A stretch of DNA of 64,000 nucleotides from Calycina herbarum (taxonomy: Eukaryota > Ascomycota > Leotiomycetes > Helotiales > Pezizellaceae): assembly GCA_001414485.1 (NCBI GenBank), contig LLEY01000003.1:496001-560000 (forward strand). The letters are read 5' to 3'. Made by a program: the position numbers and the translations under genes. A model generated the notes under the pieces. That model saw nothing but the letters and a program-made list of their open reading frames with translations, did no database searches and was not told the DNA's origin. Shown piece after piece: positions 32,119 through 43,624 of the stretch (position 1 is its first letter; the number at the start of each line of letters is the position of its first letter).

Positions 32119-33778
32119 CTAAGCAGTAGATGGGTCGAGGGTGACACCAGAGAGAATATTCGCCCAACCACTACACGAATTCGGTTAGTTGCAGGTCTTT
32201 GGGAGAGGGGAAGATGGGAACTTACATCAAACGCCAATGCTTCTCAATACGACGACTCAAAGCAACCTTCTCACCAATGTTTGTGCATGCAGGACTGGTC
32301 AACACCAACTTTGCAGCATCTGCCTTGACGGCAACGACCTTGGCTCCTGTCGCCGTTGATCCGATGTTGACCATCAGAACCTCATTCTTGGCAAGTTTGG
32401 CAACCTTAGCTTGCTTTCCATCAGCAGTCTTAACACCCAAAAGACGACGGAGAAGGAAGTAGTTGACTTCGATCTCGGTGTAGATATCTGGCAGGCGGCC
32501 CTTGAGGCCAAGAACGAAGCCAACCAAACGATCAGCACGACAGAGAGTTGGATCGATTCGGGTACCGACACCAATCAGTCCACCTGGTACTGCATACTTC
32601 AACTCGTTGTTCTCCGAGTTCAAAGTGACGATTCTGCTGAAAATAGGCGTGCACTTGATGGCTCCCTTGTCGTCACGGGTAACGATTCCAGGTCGGATCT
32701 CGATCTCGTCACCAAGCTTAATGACACCGTGAAGAATGGATCCACCAGCAACACCTCCCTTCAACTCTTCAATCTCAGCACCTGGCTTGTTGACATCAAA
32801 GGATCGAATAACAATCATGTGAGGATCCATGGTGAAATCTCTTGGAGGAACTGGAATAGTGGAGACAATTGCTTCATTGATAGCATCAATGTTGAATTTC
32901 AGTTGCGCCGAAATTGGAATAATTGGGGCACCTCCAGCAACAGTTCCTCGGATGAACTTCAAGATTGATTGATAGTGCTGGTTGGCACTCTCCTCCTTCA
33001 TTAAATCCACCTTATTCTGTAGGATAATGATTTTGTTAAGCTTCATGATTTCGATGGCTGCAAGATGCTCAGAGGTTTGGGGTTGTGGGCAAGTTTCATT
33101 TCCTGCAATGAGCAAAAGAGCTGCGTCCATTACTGCTGCACCTGACAACATAGTACTCATGAGAATATCGTGACCGGGGCAATCGACGAAGCTGGACAGG
33201 TTAGAAGTTATTCATATTCTCAGAAGGGGGTATACGCACGAAACATGTCTAAGCAATCTATATGTGCCAGAACAACCATCTCTCTCGCAAGGGGGATCCA
33301 CCTCCTTCTCACTCTTGTAACTTCTGAAGCATGTCGGTCTTGGGCAATCATCGTTATCGCACTTGTAGATTTTGGCATTGGCATAACCAAGCTTGATAGT
33401 AATGTTTCGCTCCAACTCGTTCTTAAATCTGACCGTCTGGACACCTGATATTGCCTTTACCACCGTAGATTTTCCGTGCGCGACATGCCCAATAGTTCCG
33501 ATGTTGATGGTTGCTTGTCTTGCGATAATTTCTGGAGTGAGGGGATTCAGAGAATTCACATCCAAATCTTTTGGTTCCGTTTGAGGAGGGAGTATGGGGC
33601 GTGTGATGGCTGGCGCAGCATCCTTTTGTGTCTTTTTGAGCGCAGATTTCACTGGCTTATCCTCAATCTCTGGAACGTTATCATCAAAATCGTTTTGTGC
33701 CTCGAGTCCTGGAGAACCTGGACCAGAATCGGAATCAGAGTCTAGGTCATTGCCGTATCGATCGCCGTTCGCCGCCAT
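32119..33778 (-). CDS. GCD11: Translation initiation factor eIF2 gamma subunit
   Basis: Three exons on the minus strand, 33240-33778, 32226-33191 and 32119-32170, give 518 residues, close to yeast Gcd11 (527). GTPase motifs are intact: G1 GHVAHGKST (97-105), switch 2 VDCPGH (about 182-187) and NKVD (239-242). The zinc-knuckle insert with Cys140, Cys145, Cys150, Cys164 and Cys169 distinguishes eIF2-gamma from EF-Tu. Domain II/III motifs ([31 protein letters not shown]) and the short C-terminus [16 protein letters not shown] complete it. The protein binds Met-tRNAi and GTP in the ternary complex. The N-terminus is acidic and disordered. The gene diverges from the MCUR1-like gene, with 386 nt between start codons. 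Confidence 0.97.
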
Positions 33779-34164
33779 GTTGGGTGGTTGTGTGTGGTGT
33801 TGTAGAGGTGAGAATACCTTGTGGCGGGGTAGACTCTGCGGCCTTACTGTGGGCTAAGAGAGGTTTCGCGGATAGGCAGTGGAATAGCTTAGTTTAGTAG
33901 AGTTCGGGTATCGATCCTTCGATATTCTGGGCGAGGGTTGAGAGATTCGTGGTGGAAAGGGTCGTGGGGACGTATTTCGAGGTTTTGATGCTCAAAAGTT
34001 TGTGGTGAGTCAAAATGCCGCCGCCGAGAACAAGCTTTGCCGCCGGGATGGTTGAGCGAACGCGGGACTTGCATGCGGTCCAAGGTCCCAAATTCAACCC
34101 CAACTTTCAACAAAGACACAACACTTCAACCATAGCGCAAGAGAAGTAATTGGTACTCGCAACA

Positions 34165-35070
34165 ATGGCCAATCTCGGGTTAAACGCCGCGCAAACATTA
34201 CCACGGTTTCTCCTCCCAAAGTTGAGCTGGCAGACGGGCCCAAATCACCAAATTCGAACGATAGGCACCGCCGTTTCGAGTTACAATGGCCTCTCAAATC
34301 GAAATCCCTCCTCGTCAAGAGCCGGTTTTCAGCAAAGGGCAAAGAACGAATTCGCTATAGCAAAACCTCATACTCTCCAAAATCTTGCATGTCGTCGACC
34401 TTTCCATGCTACAGCCCGAAGAGCGAGAGACCACCACTTCGATACCCTGAAATTTGTACAACGATTACAGGAGGAGGGATTCACAGAAGCTCAGTCGGTT
34501 GCTATGATGAAAGTACTCAGTGATGTCATTGAAGAAAGGTCAGTCCTACAACAATTCATCAAAATATAATGCATTACTTACTTTGCGACAGTATCCAGAA
34601 CTTAACCCGTACAATGGTTTTACGAGAAGACCAAGCGAAAGCAACGTATACGCAGAAGGTCGATTTTGCAAAACTTCGATCAGAACTTATATCCGCAGAT
34701 TCAACGGAATCAGCTACAACCCGAGCTTCGCATGAACGTTTGACGAACGATTTGGCTAAGTTGAATGCTAGACTGAGGGATGAGGTGAACAGAACCCAGG
34801 CATCTGTAAGGTTAGACTTGAACTTGGAAAAAGGAAGGATTCGGGAGGAAGCAAATGTCCAGGAATTGAAGATCAAGGAGACAGAAACCAAGATTGAACA
34901 AGAGGTTGCTGGGTTAAGGGAGAAACTGGAGGCTGTCAAGTTTCAGACTTTGCAATGGCTCATGGGTGTTTGCACTGGTAAGTTCATCATTCTCAATGGG
35001 AGTTTAAACATACTAATTGTTTCTAGGTACCGCGGCCCTCATTCTTGGTGCTTGGAGATTGTTGATGTAA
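34165..35070 (+). CDS. MCUR1/CCDC90/FMP32-like mitochondrial inner-membrane protein (DUF1640)
   Basis: Exons 34165-34538, 34592-34977 and 35027-35070 give 267 residues. The N-terminal 90 residues are basic with few acids and include RPFHATARRAR, typical of an import sequence. The conserved block FDTLKFVQRLQEEGFTEAQSVAMMKVLSDVIEES opens the DUF1640 domain. A long Glu/Lys/Arg/Leu coiled coil follows (SHERLTNDLAKLNARLRDEV through EQEVAGLREKLEAVK). A single C-terminal membrane segment (LQWLMGVCTGTAALILGAW) closes the protein. Yeast Fmp32 and animal MCUR1/CCDC90B act in the inner membrane in complex IV assembly, proline metabolism or calcium uptake. Which role applies here is not decided by the sequence. 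Confidence 0.9.
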
Positions 35071-35870
35071 ATTATATCAGAATACAAAATAAAACTATTG
35101 AAAGTTCCTTTCTCTGGCCAGCAGATGGCTACTTGTTACACTGCTACAAAGCGTTCAATCTTGAATCAGTGTAATTGATAGAATCAAAAATTTAAATAAT
35201 AAAATTGACCTGCTCTCAGTCAAGCCAACAACCAGCAATTTGGCAACTTACCTCTGAATGAGTGTGAGAAAAGGTTTCCCACATTTAGTTTATTACAGGG
35301 GAGCAAACAAACAAAACATCTTGCAACTGCACTCTACCTAGGATTGGTAAAACTTGAATCTTTTCCCCTAGCTACACAGGTTCATTAGTGACAAACACCT
35401 GCAAAGTGACTATAGTATGTAAAGGGGTAGAGAAAGGAAGTAATGTATATGCATCTTTCTCAATAACTTTTGAGTTCAATCTTCTACCAGATACTACACA
35501 CATTTCAGTTATCTGATTGACGTGCCCCATTTGTTGAATTGCAAGTGTTCATGTATACCTAAAAATACCCTTCATCTTCACTCATAGCAAAGTCCAGGGG
35601 TTCCCAGATGATCCCTGTCGTGATTACGTGAGCCGAATGTTGTTCGCGCTTTCCCAAATGGAAAGCTGTCTCCAAGCAAGCAATCACAATCAACATCTCC
35701 TTCCAAACCTTCGTCAAACTTCCCACCGCATTTCCCTTTTTCCTGGGATCTATTTGGGCTTTACACTCCTTTCTGAAATTTGCGCCTCCTCCTCCCACCA
35801 TTTTGCTTGCACTGCGTGCCACTCTCAAATTGAATAGCCCTCGGGCAAAACGCACCACCGAAATCCCAAG
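35071..35870. other. Intergenic / clathrin heavy-chain promoter
   Basis: 3' flank of the MCUR1-like gene and a CT-rich promoter/leader for the clathrin gene. No other feature is supported. Confidence 0.4.
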
Positions 35871-38800
35871 ATGGGTTCCCTACCCATCAAGTTCACGGAG
35901 TTGCTCCAGGTACGTCGATATTCTGATCATGCCCCGGCATACTTTCGAACAGTAGGATGAAAACTGACAATCTGCGATAGTTGACCAGCGCCGCCGTCAA
36001 CGTTGAGGTAGGTGCCGCGCACTCCACAGTCCTCCAGCTGGCAGAGCTACAGGCAACCATTTTAGCAACGCGAACTAACATACCTGATTTTAGCAAGCAT
36101 CAATTGGATTCAACTCATGTGTAAGTCTTCCTACATTGATATGATGCGAGATTGAGCTGTTGCTGACATTCACCCCAGACCCTCGAATCCGACTCCTTTA
36201 TCTGTATTCGCGAAAAGAAGAACGAAGCCGCCTCTCCCGAAGTCATAATCATCGATCTCAAACAAAATAACAATGTCATCCGACGGCCCATCAAGGCAGA
36301 TAGCGCTATCATGCACTGGACAAAGCAGGTTATTGCCCTGAAGGCTCAGTCGCGTACCCTCCAGATATTCGACCTGGGCCAAAAGACAAAGTTGAAATCG
36401 GCGACCATGAACGAGGATGTAGTGTTCTGGAAGTGGTTCAGCGAGACAAGCTTGGGTTTAGTGACAGATACTGCAGTATTCCACTGGGATGTGTTTGATC
36501 CAAATCAGCCATCTCCAGTAGAAGTATTTAAGAGAAATCAAAACCTAGCAGTAAGTACAGTAACAATTTATTGGTGAAGGCAGGTTTTAATATTATACCA
36601 GGGATGCCAAATTATCAACTACCGCGTTAGCGACGACGGAGATGGAAAATGGATGGTTGTAATTGGTATCCAACAACAACAGGGTCGAGTAGTGGGTGCT
36701 ATGCAACTTTACTCGAAAGATCGGGGTATCAGTCAAGCGATCGAAGGACATGCTGCTGCGTTTGGCACACTGCGATTAGAAGCTGCACCATCGGACACCA
36801 AAGTCTTCACGTTTGCAGTCCGAACAGCAACTGGCGCGAAGCTTCACATTGTTGAAGTTGACCACCAAACTGCGAATCCGGCTTTCCCAAAGAAGGCAGT
36901 CGATGTGTACTTCCCACCAGAAGCTGTAAACGACTTCCCTGTTGCGATGCAGGTTTCCCAAAAGTACAGCGTCATTTATCTCGTTACGAAATACGGCTTC
37001 ATTCACCTATACGATTTGGAGACTGGAACATGCATCTTCATGAACCGCATTTCAAGCGAAACAATCTTTATCACAACCTCCGACTCAGCTTCCCAGGGTC
37101 TTGTGGGTATCAACCGCAAAGGACAAGTGCTGTCTGTTGCTGTTGACGAAACCACCATTATTCCCTACCTCCTCCAAAATCCTGCCAACTCTGGATTGGC
37201 CGTCAAGCTTGCATCAAGAGCTGGACTTCCCGGTGCAGACAACCTATATGTTAATCAGTTCGAGTCATTAATCCAGGCTGGTAACTACGCAGAGGCTGCG
37301 AAGATCGCCGCCAACTCCCCCAGAGGCTTCCTCCGAACACCCCAAACTATTGAGAAATTCAAGGCACTACCAGCTATTCCTGGTCAGCTGTCTATCATCC
37401 TTCAATATTTTGGCATGCTCCTCGACAAGGGAACCCTGAATAAGCATGAGACCCTCGAGCTTGTAAGACCGGTTCTTGCACAACAGCGAAAACACCTGCT
37501 CGAGAAGTGGTTGAAGGAGAACAAGCTTGATTGCTCAGAAGAGTTGGGTGATATTGTTCGACCACACGACTTGGCCCTAGCTCTCAGCATTTACCTCCGT
37601 GCCAATGTTGCACCAAAGGTTGTCGCAGCTTTCGCTGAGACTGGCCAGTTTGAGAAGATCCTGCCATATTCCACTCAAGTGGGCTACACGCCGGATTACA
37701 TCGTGCTCCTCCAAAACATAGTCCGTATCAACCCCGAAAAGGGCTCCGAGTTTGCGACCCAGCTCGTAAACAACGAGGCTGGCTCTTTGGTAGATGTTGA
37801 ACGTGTTGTTGATGTCTTCCAATCTCAGGGTTTGGTTCAGCCTGCAACTGCTTTCCTTCTTGATGCCTTGAAGGACAACAAACCAGAGCAAGGCAATCTC
37901 CAAACTCGCCTTCTTGAGATGAACCTCATGAATGCTCCTCAAGTTGCTGACGCCATTCTTGGCAATGATATGTTCTCACACTACGACAAACCTCGTGTTG
38001 CTCAACTTTGCGAGCAAGCTGGTCTTTTCCAGCGAGCACTCGAACACTATGAAGACCCTGAGGCCATCAAGCGCGTCATGGTCAACATTGCCGCAACCCC
38101 AAGTTTCTCCGCAGAGTGGTTGGTTAACTTCTTTGGCCGTCTGTCCCTGGAACAGTCACTTGATTGTCTTGATGCCATGTTGAAGAACAACATTCGACAA
38201 AATCTGGGTGTTGTGGTCCAAATTGCCACCAAGTACTCAGATTTGTTGGGTTCCCCAAGATTGATTGATCTCTTTGAGAAGTACAAGTCAGCCGAGGGTT
38301 TGTACTATTACCTCGGAAGCATTGTCAACTTGAGCGAGGATTCAGAGGTAATTTTCAAATATGTTGAGGCTGCCACCAAGATGAATCAGTTTAGTGAGGT
38401 CGAGCGAATTTGCCGAGACAGTAAGTTTTCTTCCAGCTCTGTTGGCCCACGGATCAAGTATGCTCACTGACATTTCAAGATAACCACTACAATCCCGAAA
38501 AAATTAAGAACTTCTTGAAAGAAGCAAAACTCGCCGAGCAGTTGCCTCTCATCATCGTTTGCGACCGTTTCAACTTCATCCACGACTTGGTCCTCTACCT
38601 TTACCAAAACCAGCAGTTCAAGTCGATTGAGGTTTACGTTCAGCGTGTCAACCCAGCCCGAACACCTGCTGTTGTTGGCGGATTACTTGATGTTGACTGC
38701 GATGAAAGCATCATCAAGAACCTTCTCCAAACTGTCAACCCAGCGTCCGTGCCCATCGATGAGCTCGTTAGCGAGGTTGAGACCCGCAATCGCCTAAAGC

Positions 38801-41800
38801 TCTTGCTTCCCTTCCTCGAGGCAACGCTTGCAGCCGGTAATCAACAACAAGCCGTTTACAATGCTTTGGCAAAGATCTATATTGACTGTATGTATCTTTT
38901 CCCTTTGTTGCCCCTTTTATCTCCTATTCTTAGTGGTTGGGAGCAAGCTTTATCCTTAATCATTGCTCCCAACTCAGTCAACGAGAAAAACATATGCTAA
39001 TTTAATACCAGCAAACTCCAATCCTGAGGCTTTCCTTCGCGACAACAATGCCTATGATACTTTGGTGGTCGGAAACTATTGCTCCAAACGAGATCCAAAC
39101 CTTGGTAAGTCGTTCCTTTTCTTTAAACTTTCCCCCTCCCACCTCCGGACCGGAGTAAGTATACTGGATTGCACCTTCACTTTGGACACTGGAACCCCTC
39201 AACAAAATGGATTACCCCTCACCGTCACTGTTTGTGTTCTTCACAACCCTAACACCGTTGTCATCGTTGTGTCTTGTTGTTTGCCTTGTTGCGTTGTTTG
39301 AGTCTGCTGTAAGTTTTGCAATCCTTTCTAATCAACACTGTTGATTCTATCCTACCCATCATTCTACCCATCACCCTACTAATCACAATGTCTAGGTCTG
39401 TCGAGGTCTCTTTCCGCTGGTGCCTCCGCACCTCCCTGCTTCTCTCAATTGGGTGCCTTGATTCGGACGCCGTCCAAGTAAGTCTTAATCCGCAATGCTG
39501 ATTCTCTTCATCTTGTACTGATGTCTGGCAGGTGCGTGTCGTCTCCCACGGTTTTCGGAGGTCTAGGTCTCAGATCTCTGCGCTCTCTCTCCGAGATCTC
39601 AACTAGGGCCTAGCATTAGGTCTCGATATACATACACATCTGTGTTGCAATCTGGGTTTCAATTGGTTTCCGCAGTTTGGATATCGTCCGTAAGTCTAAA
39701 TCAGCAGTGCTGATTTGCACCATTGCTGACATGTTTTTTCCAGCGGCCTCTCAGGTTTGAAGCTTTGAGATTTCGAAAATGGATTCAGAGATGTCGGCAG
39801 AGGTCTCTTCAAATGTCTCTTCAGATGTCTCTTCAGAGATGGACTTGGACTCAGAGATAGGTCCTACCACTCTTGACATCTCCGAGTACGCCCCTGGCTC
39901 ATCTGGAGCTGTCTCTCTTACGCCAAAGCCATTGAAAGAACCTGTTCATGATGTAGTCATGCCTAACCAGGAGACTTTCGAACAACTACTACAAGGCTCA
40001 TGTATGGAATTCGCTCCGGGTCTCGCTGAGGTTTTGCAATCTTCTACACCACCATCTCTGGACGTCTTGGAGTCTCTACCATCTCCAGTAGTAGACACGA
40101 ACAAGATCTGGGGCGTGTATCTTCTGGTTCTCGAAAAACACAACTCTCGACCAGCCATCTACATTGGTCCAGCTACGAATGTAGCACGAGGCTTACGAGC
40201 TCGGTGGCAGAACTACGACAAGCAAAATGCTCTCCTTAGTTATATCGAAAAGGGCATTGCCGATGGCTATCAAATCACACACAAGGGTCTCTTGTGCTGG
40301 TCACCTACTCCAGATGATTTACAGATCTTTCATCTTCGATCTCTTTTTCTTACAGTTGAAGCCACCTTTGCTTTCACCTTCTGGGCTATGAAGTCCAGAA
40401 CCAAAACCTACTGTATGCCTGCTTTCTGTCCTTGGCCTCTGGATATCATTGAGTATGATGGGTTCTGTTCGCATTCTTTCTTTATGGGAGGGTGTTAGAG
40501 ATGGCGGTGATATCCTTACCTCTGAACAACTCGCAGCCAGGTCTCTGGAGATACGTCGCAGAGCATCTCAGAGAACTAAAGAATACTACGACACACATAG
40601 ACTGGAGGGTAACACCTACCACCGAGGCTATTACCACAGAATGATGACTCTTGGATTGGCATCTTTCATCACAACGCTTCGTGCAAGAGTCAAGAGGCGC
40701 AGAGACGCAGACATTGCAGCAAAAGACATACTATTGCGAGCTCTGTGAGATTGCCTGTGGATGTATCCATGTGCTCAATATTCATCTCACTACTCAAAAA
40801 CACCTCGACAAAGGTGCTGGGATAGACAACAAATACTGCGCGGACTGTGATTATAGATCCAAAACCCCCCAACTTCTGACCCAGCATCTATCTACGCCAA
40901 AACACAAAGACAAGGTAGCCGGTGTTACCAGAGTTATCTCGGATGCCAACCTTGCTTTGAGAGACAAGGCAGCTGCAAACATTGTAGCAAAGACATACTA
41001 TTGCGACATCTGTGACAAGGCCTTTGGGACGAAGGCTGATCTTGAAGAACGGAGAGCTACAAGGCTTGCTGGACGAAATCACCACTGCTCATTCTGTGAG
41101 AAATCCTTTGGTGACAATGCGGGTATCTAGAGACATCTCCGTACAGCAAAACACATCAACAAAGCTGCTCAAGCAGCCGAGTTGATGACGTCGAGCTCTT
41201 AGCTCGACCTACTGGACTCCGTTTCTTGGACTTTCTGGACCTTTCTGGAATTTCTTACTATCAACTGTTGAGAATATTCGCTAACCATTATTTTTAAAGC
41301 CTACATTGCCTATGCCAAAGGTCAAAATGATCTGGAGTTGGTCAACATTACCAATGAGAACTCCATGTTCAAGGCTCAGTCTCGCTATCTCCTTGAGCGA
41401 GCTGACCAAGAGTTGTGGTCTTTCGTTCTCAGCCCAAACAACATCCACCGCCGTTCTGTTGTGGACCAAGTCATCTCCACAGCTGTCCCAGAGTCAACTG
41501 AACCTGATAAGGTATCTGTCGCAGTCGCAGCTTTCCTCGCGGCTGATTTACCCGGAGAATTGATTGAGCTCCTTGAAAAGATTGTTCTTGAACCATCGCC
41601 ATTTAGCGATAACGAGAATCTTCAAAATCTTCTCATTCTCACAGCCACCAAGGCCGACAAGGGCAAGGTTTTGGACTACATCCATCAACTCGACGCGTAC
41701 AATGCACCTGATATTGCCAACATCTGTATTGAAGTTGGTCTGTTCGAGGAAGCACTCGAGGTTTACAAGAAGATCAATGATCATAAGAGTGCCGCAAACG

Positions 41801-43624
41801 TTCTCGTCGAACACATTGTCAGCATTGACCGTGCTCAAGAGTATGCTGAGCGAGTCGAGCTTCCCGAGGTCTGGAGCACTGTTGCAAAGGCTCAATTAGA
41901 TGGTCTCCGGGTCACCGACAGTATCGAATCCTACATTCGTGCTGAAGATGCCAGCAACTATCTCGAAGTCATCGAAATTGCTACACACGCTGGCAAGGAC
42001 GAAGATCTCATCAAATTCCTCCGTATGGCACGCAAGACCCAACGGGAGCCTGCCATCGATACTGCCCTGGCTTTCAGTTATGCCCGTACTGAGCAATTGA
42101 GTGAGTTGGAGGACTTCTTGCGAGGCTCAAATGTTGCCGACATTGAGAAATCTGGTGACAAGGCCTATGCAGAAGGTTTCCATCAAGCAGCCAAGATTTT
42201 CTTCACTAGCATTTCCAACTGGGCCAAGTTGGCAACCACTCTTGTTCACCTCGAAGATTACCAATCTGCTGTTGAGTGTGCTCGTAAGGCAAACAACATC
42301 AAAGTCTGGAAGCAAGTCAACGCCGCATGCGTGGAGAAGAAGGAGTTCAGATTGGCCCAAATTTGTGGCTTGAACTTGATCATCGACGCCGAGGAACTGC
42401 AGGGCTTGGTAAAGCAATATGAGCGCAACGGATACTTTGACGAGCTCATTGCCCTCCTTGAGCAGGGTCTTGGTCTCGAGCGAGCACACATGGGTATGTT
42501 CACCGAGCTTGGTATCGCTTTGTCCAAATACCACCCTGATCGGGTTATGGAGCACTTGAAGCTCTTCTGGGGCCGTATCAACATCCCAAAGATGATCCGC
42601 GCCTGCGAGGAGGCACACCTTTGGCCCGAACTTGTTTTCCTTTACTGCCATTATGACGAGTGGGACAATGCAGCACTTGCCATGATGGAGCGCGCCGCTG
42701 ATGCTTGGGAGCACCACTCCTTCAAGGATATCGTCGTCAAGGTTGCCAACTTGGAGATCTATTACCGAGCACTCAACTTTTACCTCCAACAGCAACCATC
42801 ACTCCTTACCGACCTTCTTCAGGCTTTGACCCCTCGAATTGATGTCAACCGAGTTGTGAAGATGTTTGAGAAGTCAGATAACATCCCTCTTATCAAGCCA
42901 TTCCTTCTGAATGTTCAGACTCAAAACAAGAAGACTGTCAACAGCGCCATTAACGACCTTCTCATCGAAGAGGAAGACTACAAGACTCTACGAGACTCCG
43001 TTGAGAACTACGACAACTATGACCCTGTTGCTCTTGCTCAACGATTGGAGCGTCACGACTTGGTCTTCTTCCGCCAGATTGCCGCCAACATTTACCGTAA
43101 GAACAAGAGATGGGAGAAATCCATTGCACTTTCCAAGCAAGATAAGTTGTTCAAGGATGCTATTGAGACCTCTGCCATCTCCGGCAAGCCAGAAGTTGTC
43201 GAGGAGTTGTTGAGATACGTAAGTTCCCCTTTGTACTATTTGATAAAGTTTTTTTTTTCTAACTTCCATATAGTTCGTTGATATTGGTAGCCGAGAGTGC
43301 TATGTCGGCATGTTGTATGCTTGTTATGAGCTCATTCCAATCCACGTTGTCATGGAAATTTCATGGCGTCACGGATTGACTGACTTCACCATGCCATTCA
43401 TGATCAATTATCTCGCTCAACAGAGCTCTACTCTTGAGACTCTTAAGAAGGATAACGAGGAGAGAAAGTTGCGTGAGAAGTCACAGGAGACTGAGGAGAG
43501 CAACGCACCCATCCTTGGAGGTGGCCGGTTAATGATTACTGCCGGACCTGCAGGACGGCAATCACCTGCTCCCTTCACCAATGGCTTTGCTCCACAGCCA
43601 ACGGGCTTCTCAGGAGGATTCTAA
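35871..43624 (+). CDS. CHC1: Clathrin heavy chain
   Basis: Nine exons, 35871-35909, 35981-36007, 36094-36120, 36179-36550, 36602-38420, 38480-38887, 39012-39104, 41300-43218 and 43274-43624, give 1,684 residues, the normal length. The N-terminal beta-propeller starts [22 protein letters not shown]. The propeller region ([17 protein letters not shown]), the linker and the CHCR zig-zag legs follow (e.g. [40 protein letters not shown]). The trimerisation end reads [20 protein letters not shown], and the tail is Gly/Pro-rich ([11 protein letters not shown]). The protein forms triskelia for endocytic and trans-Golgi coats. All introns are small (48-124 nt) except the seventh, 39105-41299, which is 2,195 nt and contains another gene. 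The frame across it ([12 protein letters not shown]) is exact, so the protein is intact if the intron is spliced. Confidence 0.97.
39105..41299 (+). other. 2.2-kb clathrin intron carrying a nested GIY-YIG/zinc-finger element
   Basis: The intron starts GTAAGTCG and ends CTAACCATTATTTTTAAAG, both ordinary fungal splice signals, so it looks like an old small intron with a block inserted in it. Inside are a leader with several donor/acceptor pairs (GTAAGT at about 39130, 39309, 39477 and 39690, with YAG acceptors) and a same-strand coding region at 39779-41202. Two of the leader introns (39477-39530 and 39690-39743) are both 54 nt and share most of their first 26 bases. Their preceding exon ends (TCAATTGG...GTCC) also match, which points to duplication within the element. 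I see no long terminal repeats, reverse transcriptase or transposase. Confidence 0.75.
39779..41202 (+). pseudogene. GIY-YIG nuclease-like plus four C2H2 zinc-finger protein, decayed, nested in the clathrin intron
   Basis: From the ATG at 39779 a Ser/Glu-rich start ([12 protein letters not shown] microrepeat) leads to a GIY-YIG-type domain: WGVYLL (111-116), AIYIG (126-130), then ARGLRARW with the expected Arg, [20 protein letters not shown], and a later [13 protein letters not shown]. Frame 1 stops at 40498. The protein-like reading continues in a second frame ([21 protein letters not shown]) and then, after an extra A in an A4 run at 40721-40724, in a third frame with four fingers: YYCELC...[14 protein letters not shown]...[18 protein letters not shown] (first His lost) and [14 protein letters not shown] at 41128 interrupts finger 4 exactly in register, and RHLRTAKH completes it. 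The gene ends at 41202. It was presumably a DNA-binding nuclease and is now defective. Relatives seem uncharacterised. Confidence 0.75.

Noticed and set aside
35981..36120. Two 27-nt clathrin exons as possible mispredictions
   Set aside because: Both keep frame, sit between good splice sites and supply the conserved start of the propeller ([18 protein letters not shown]), so I kept them.
39105..41299. Reading the clathrin intron insert as an assembly chimera
   Set aside because: Splice sites are normal at both ends, the coding frame of clathrin resumes exactly, and the insert's own gene is complete from start to final finger. A random join would not do this, though long reads would settle it.
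42127..42795. Minus-strand 222-residue frame inside clathrin heavy chain
   Set aside because: It is antisense to a strongly conserved coding exon, an expected shadow of the codon usage.
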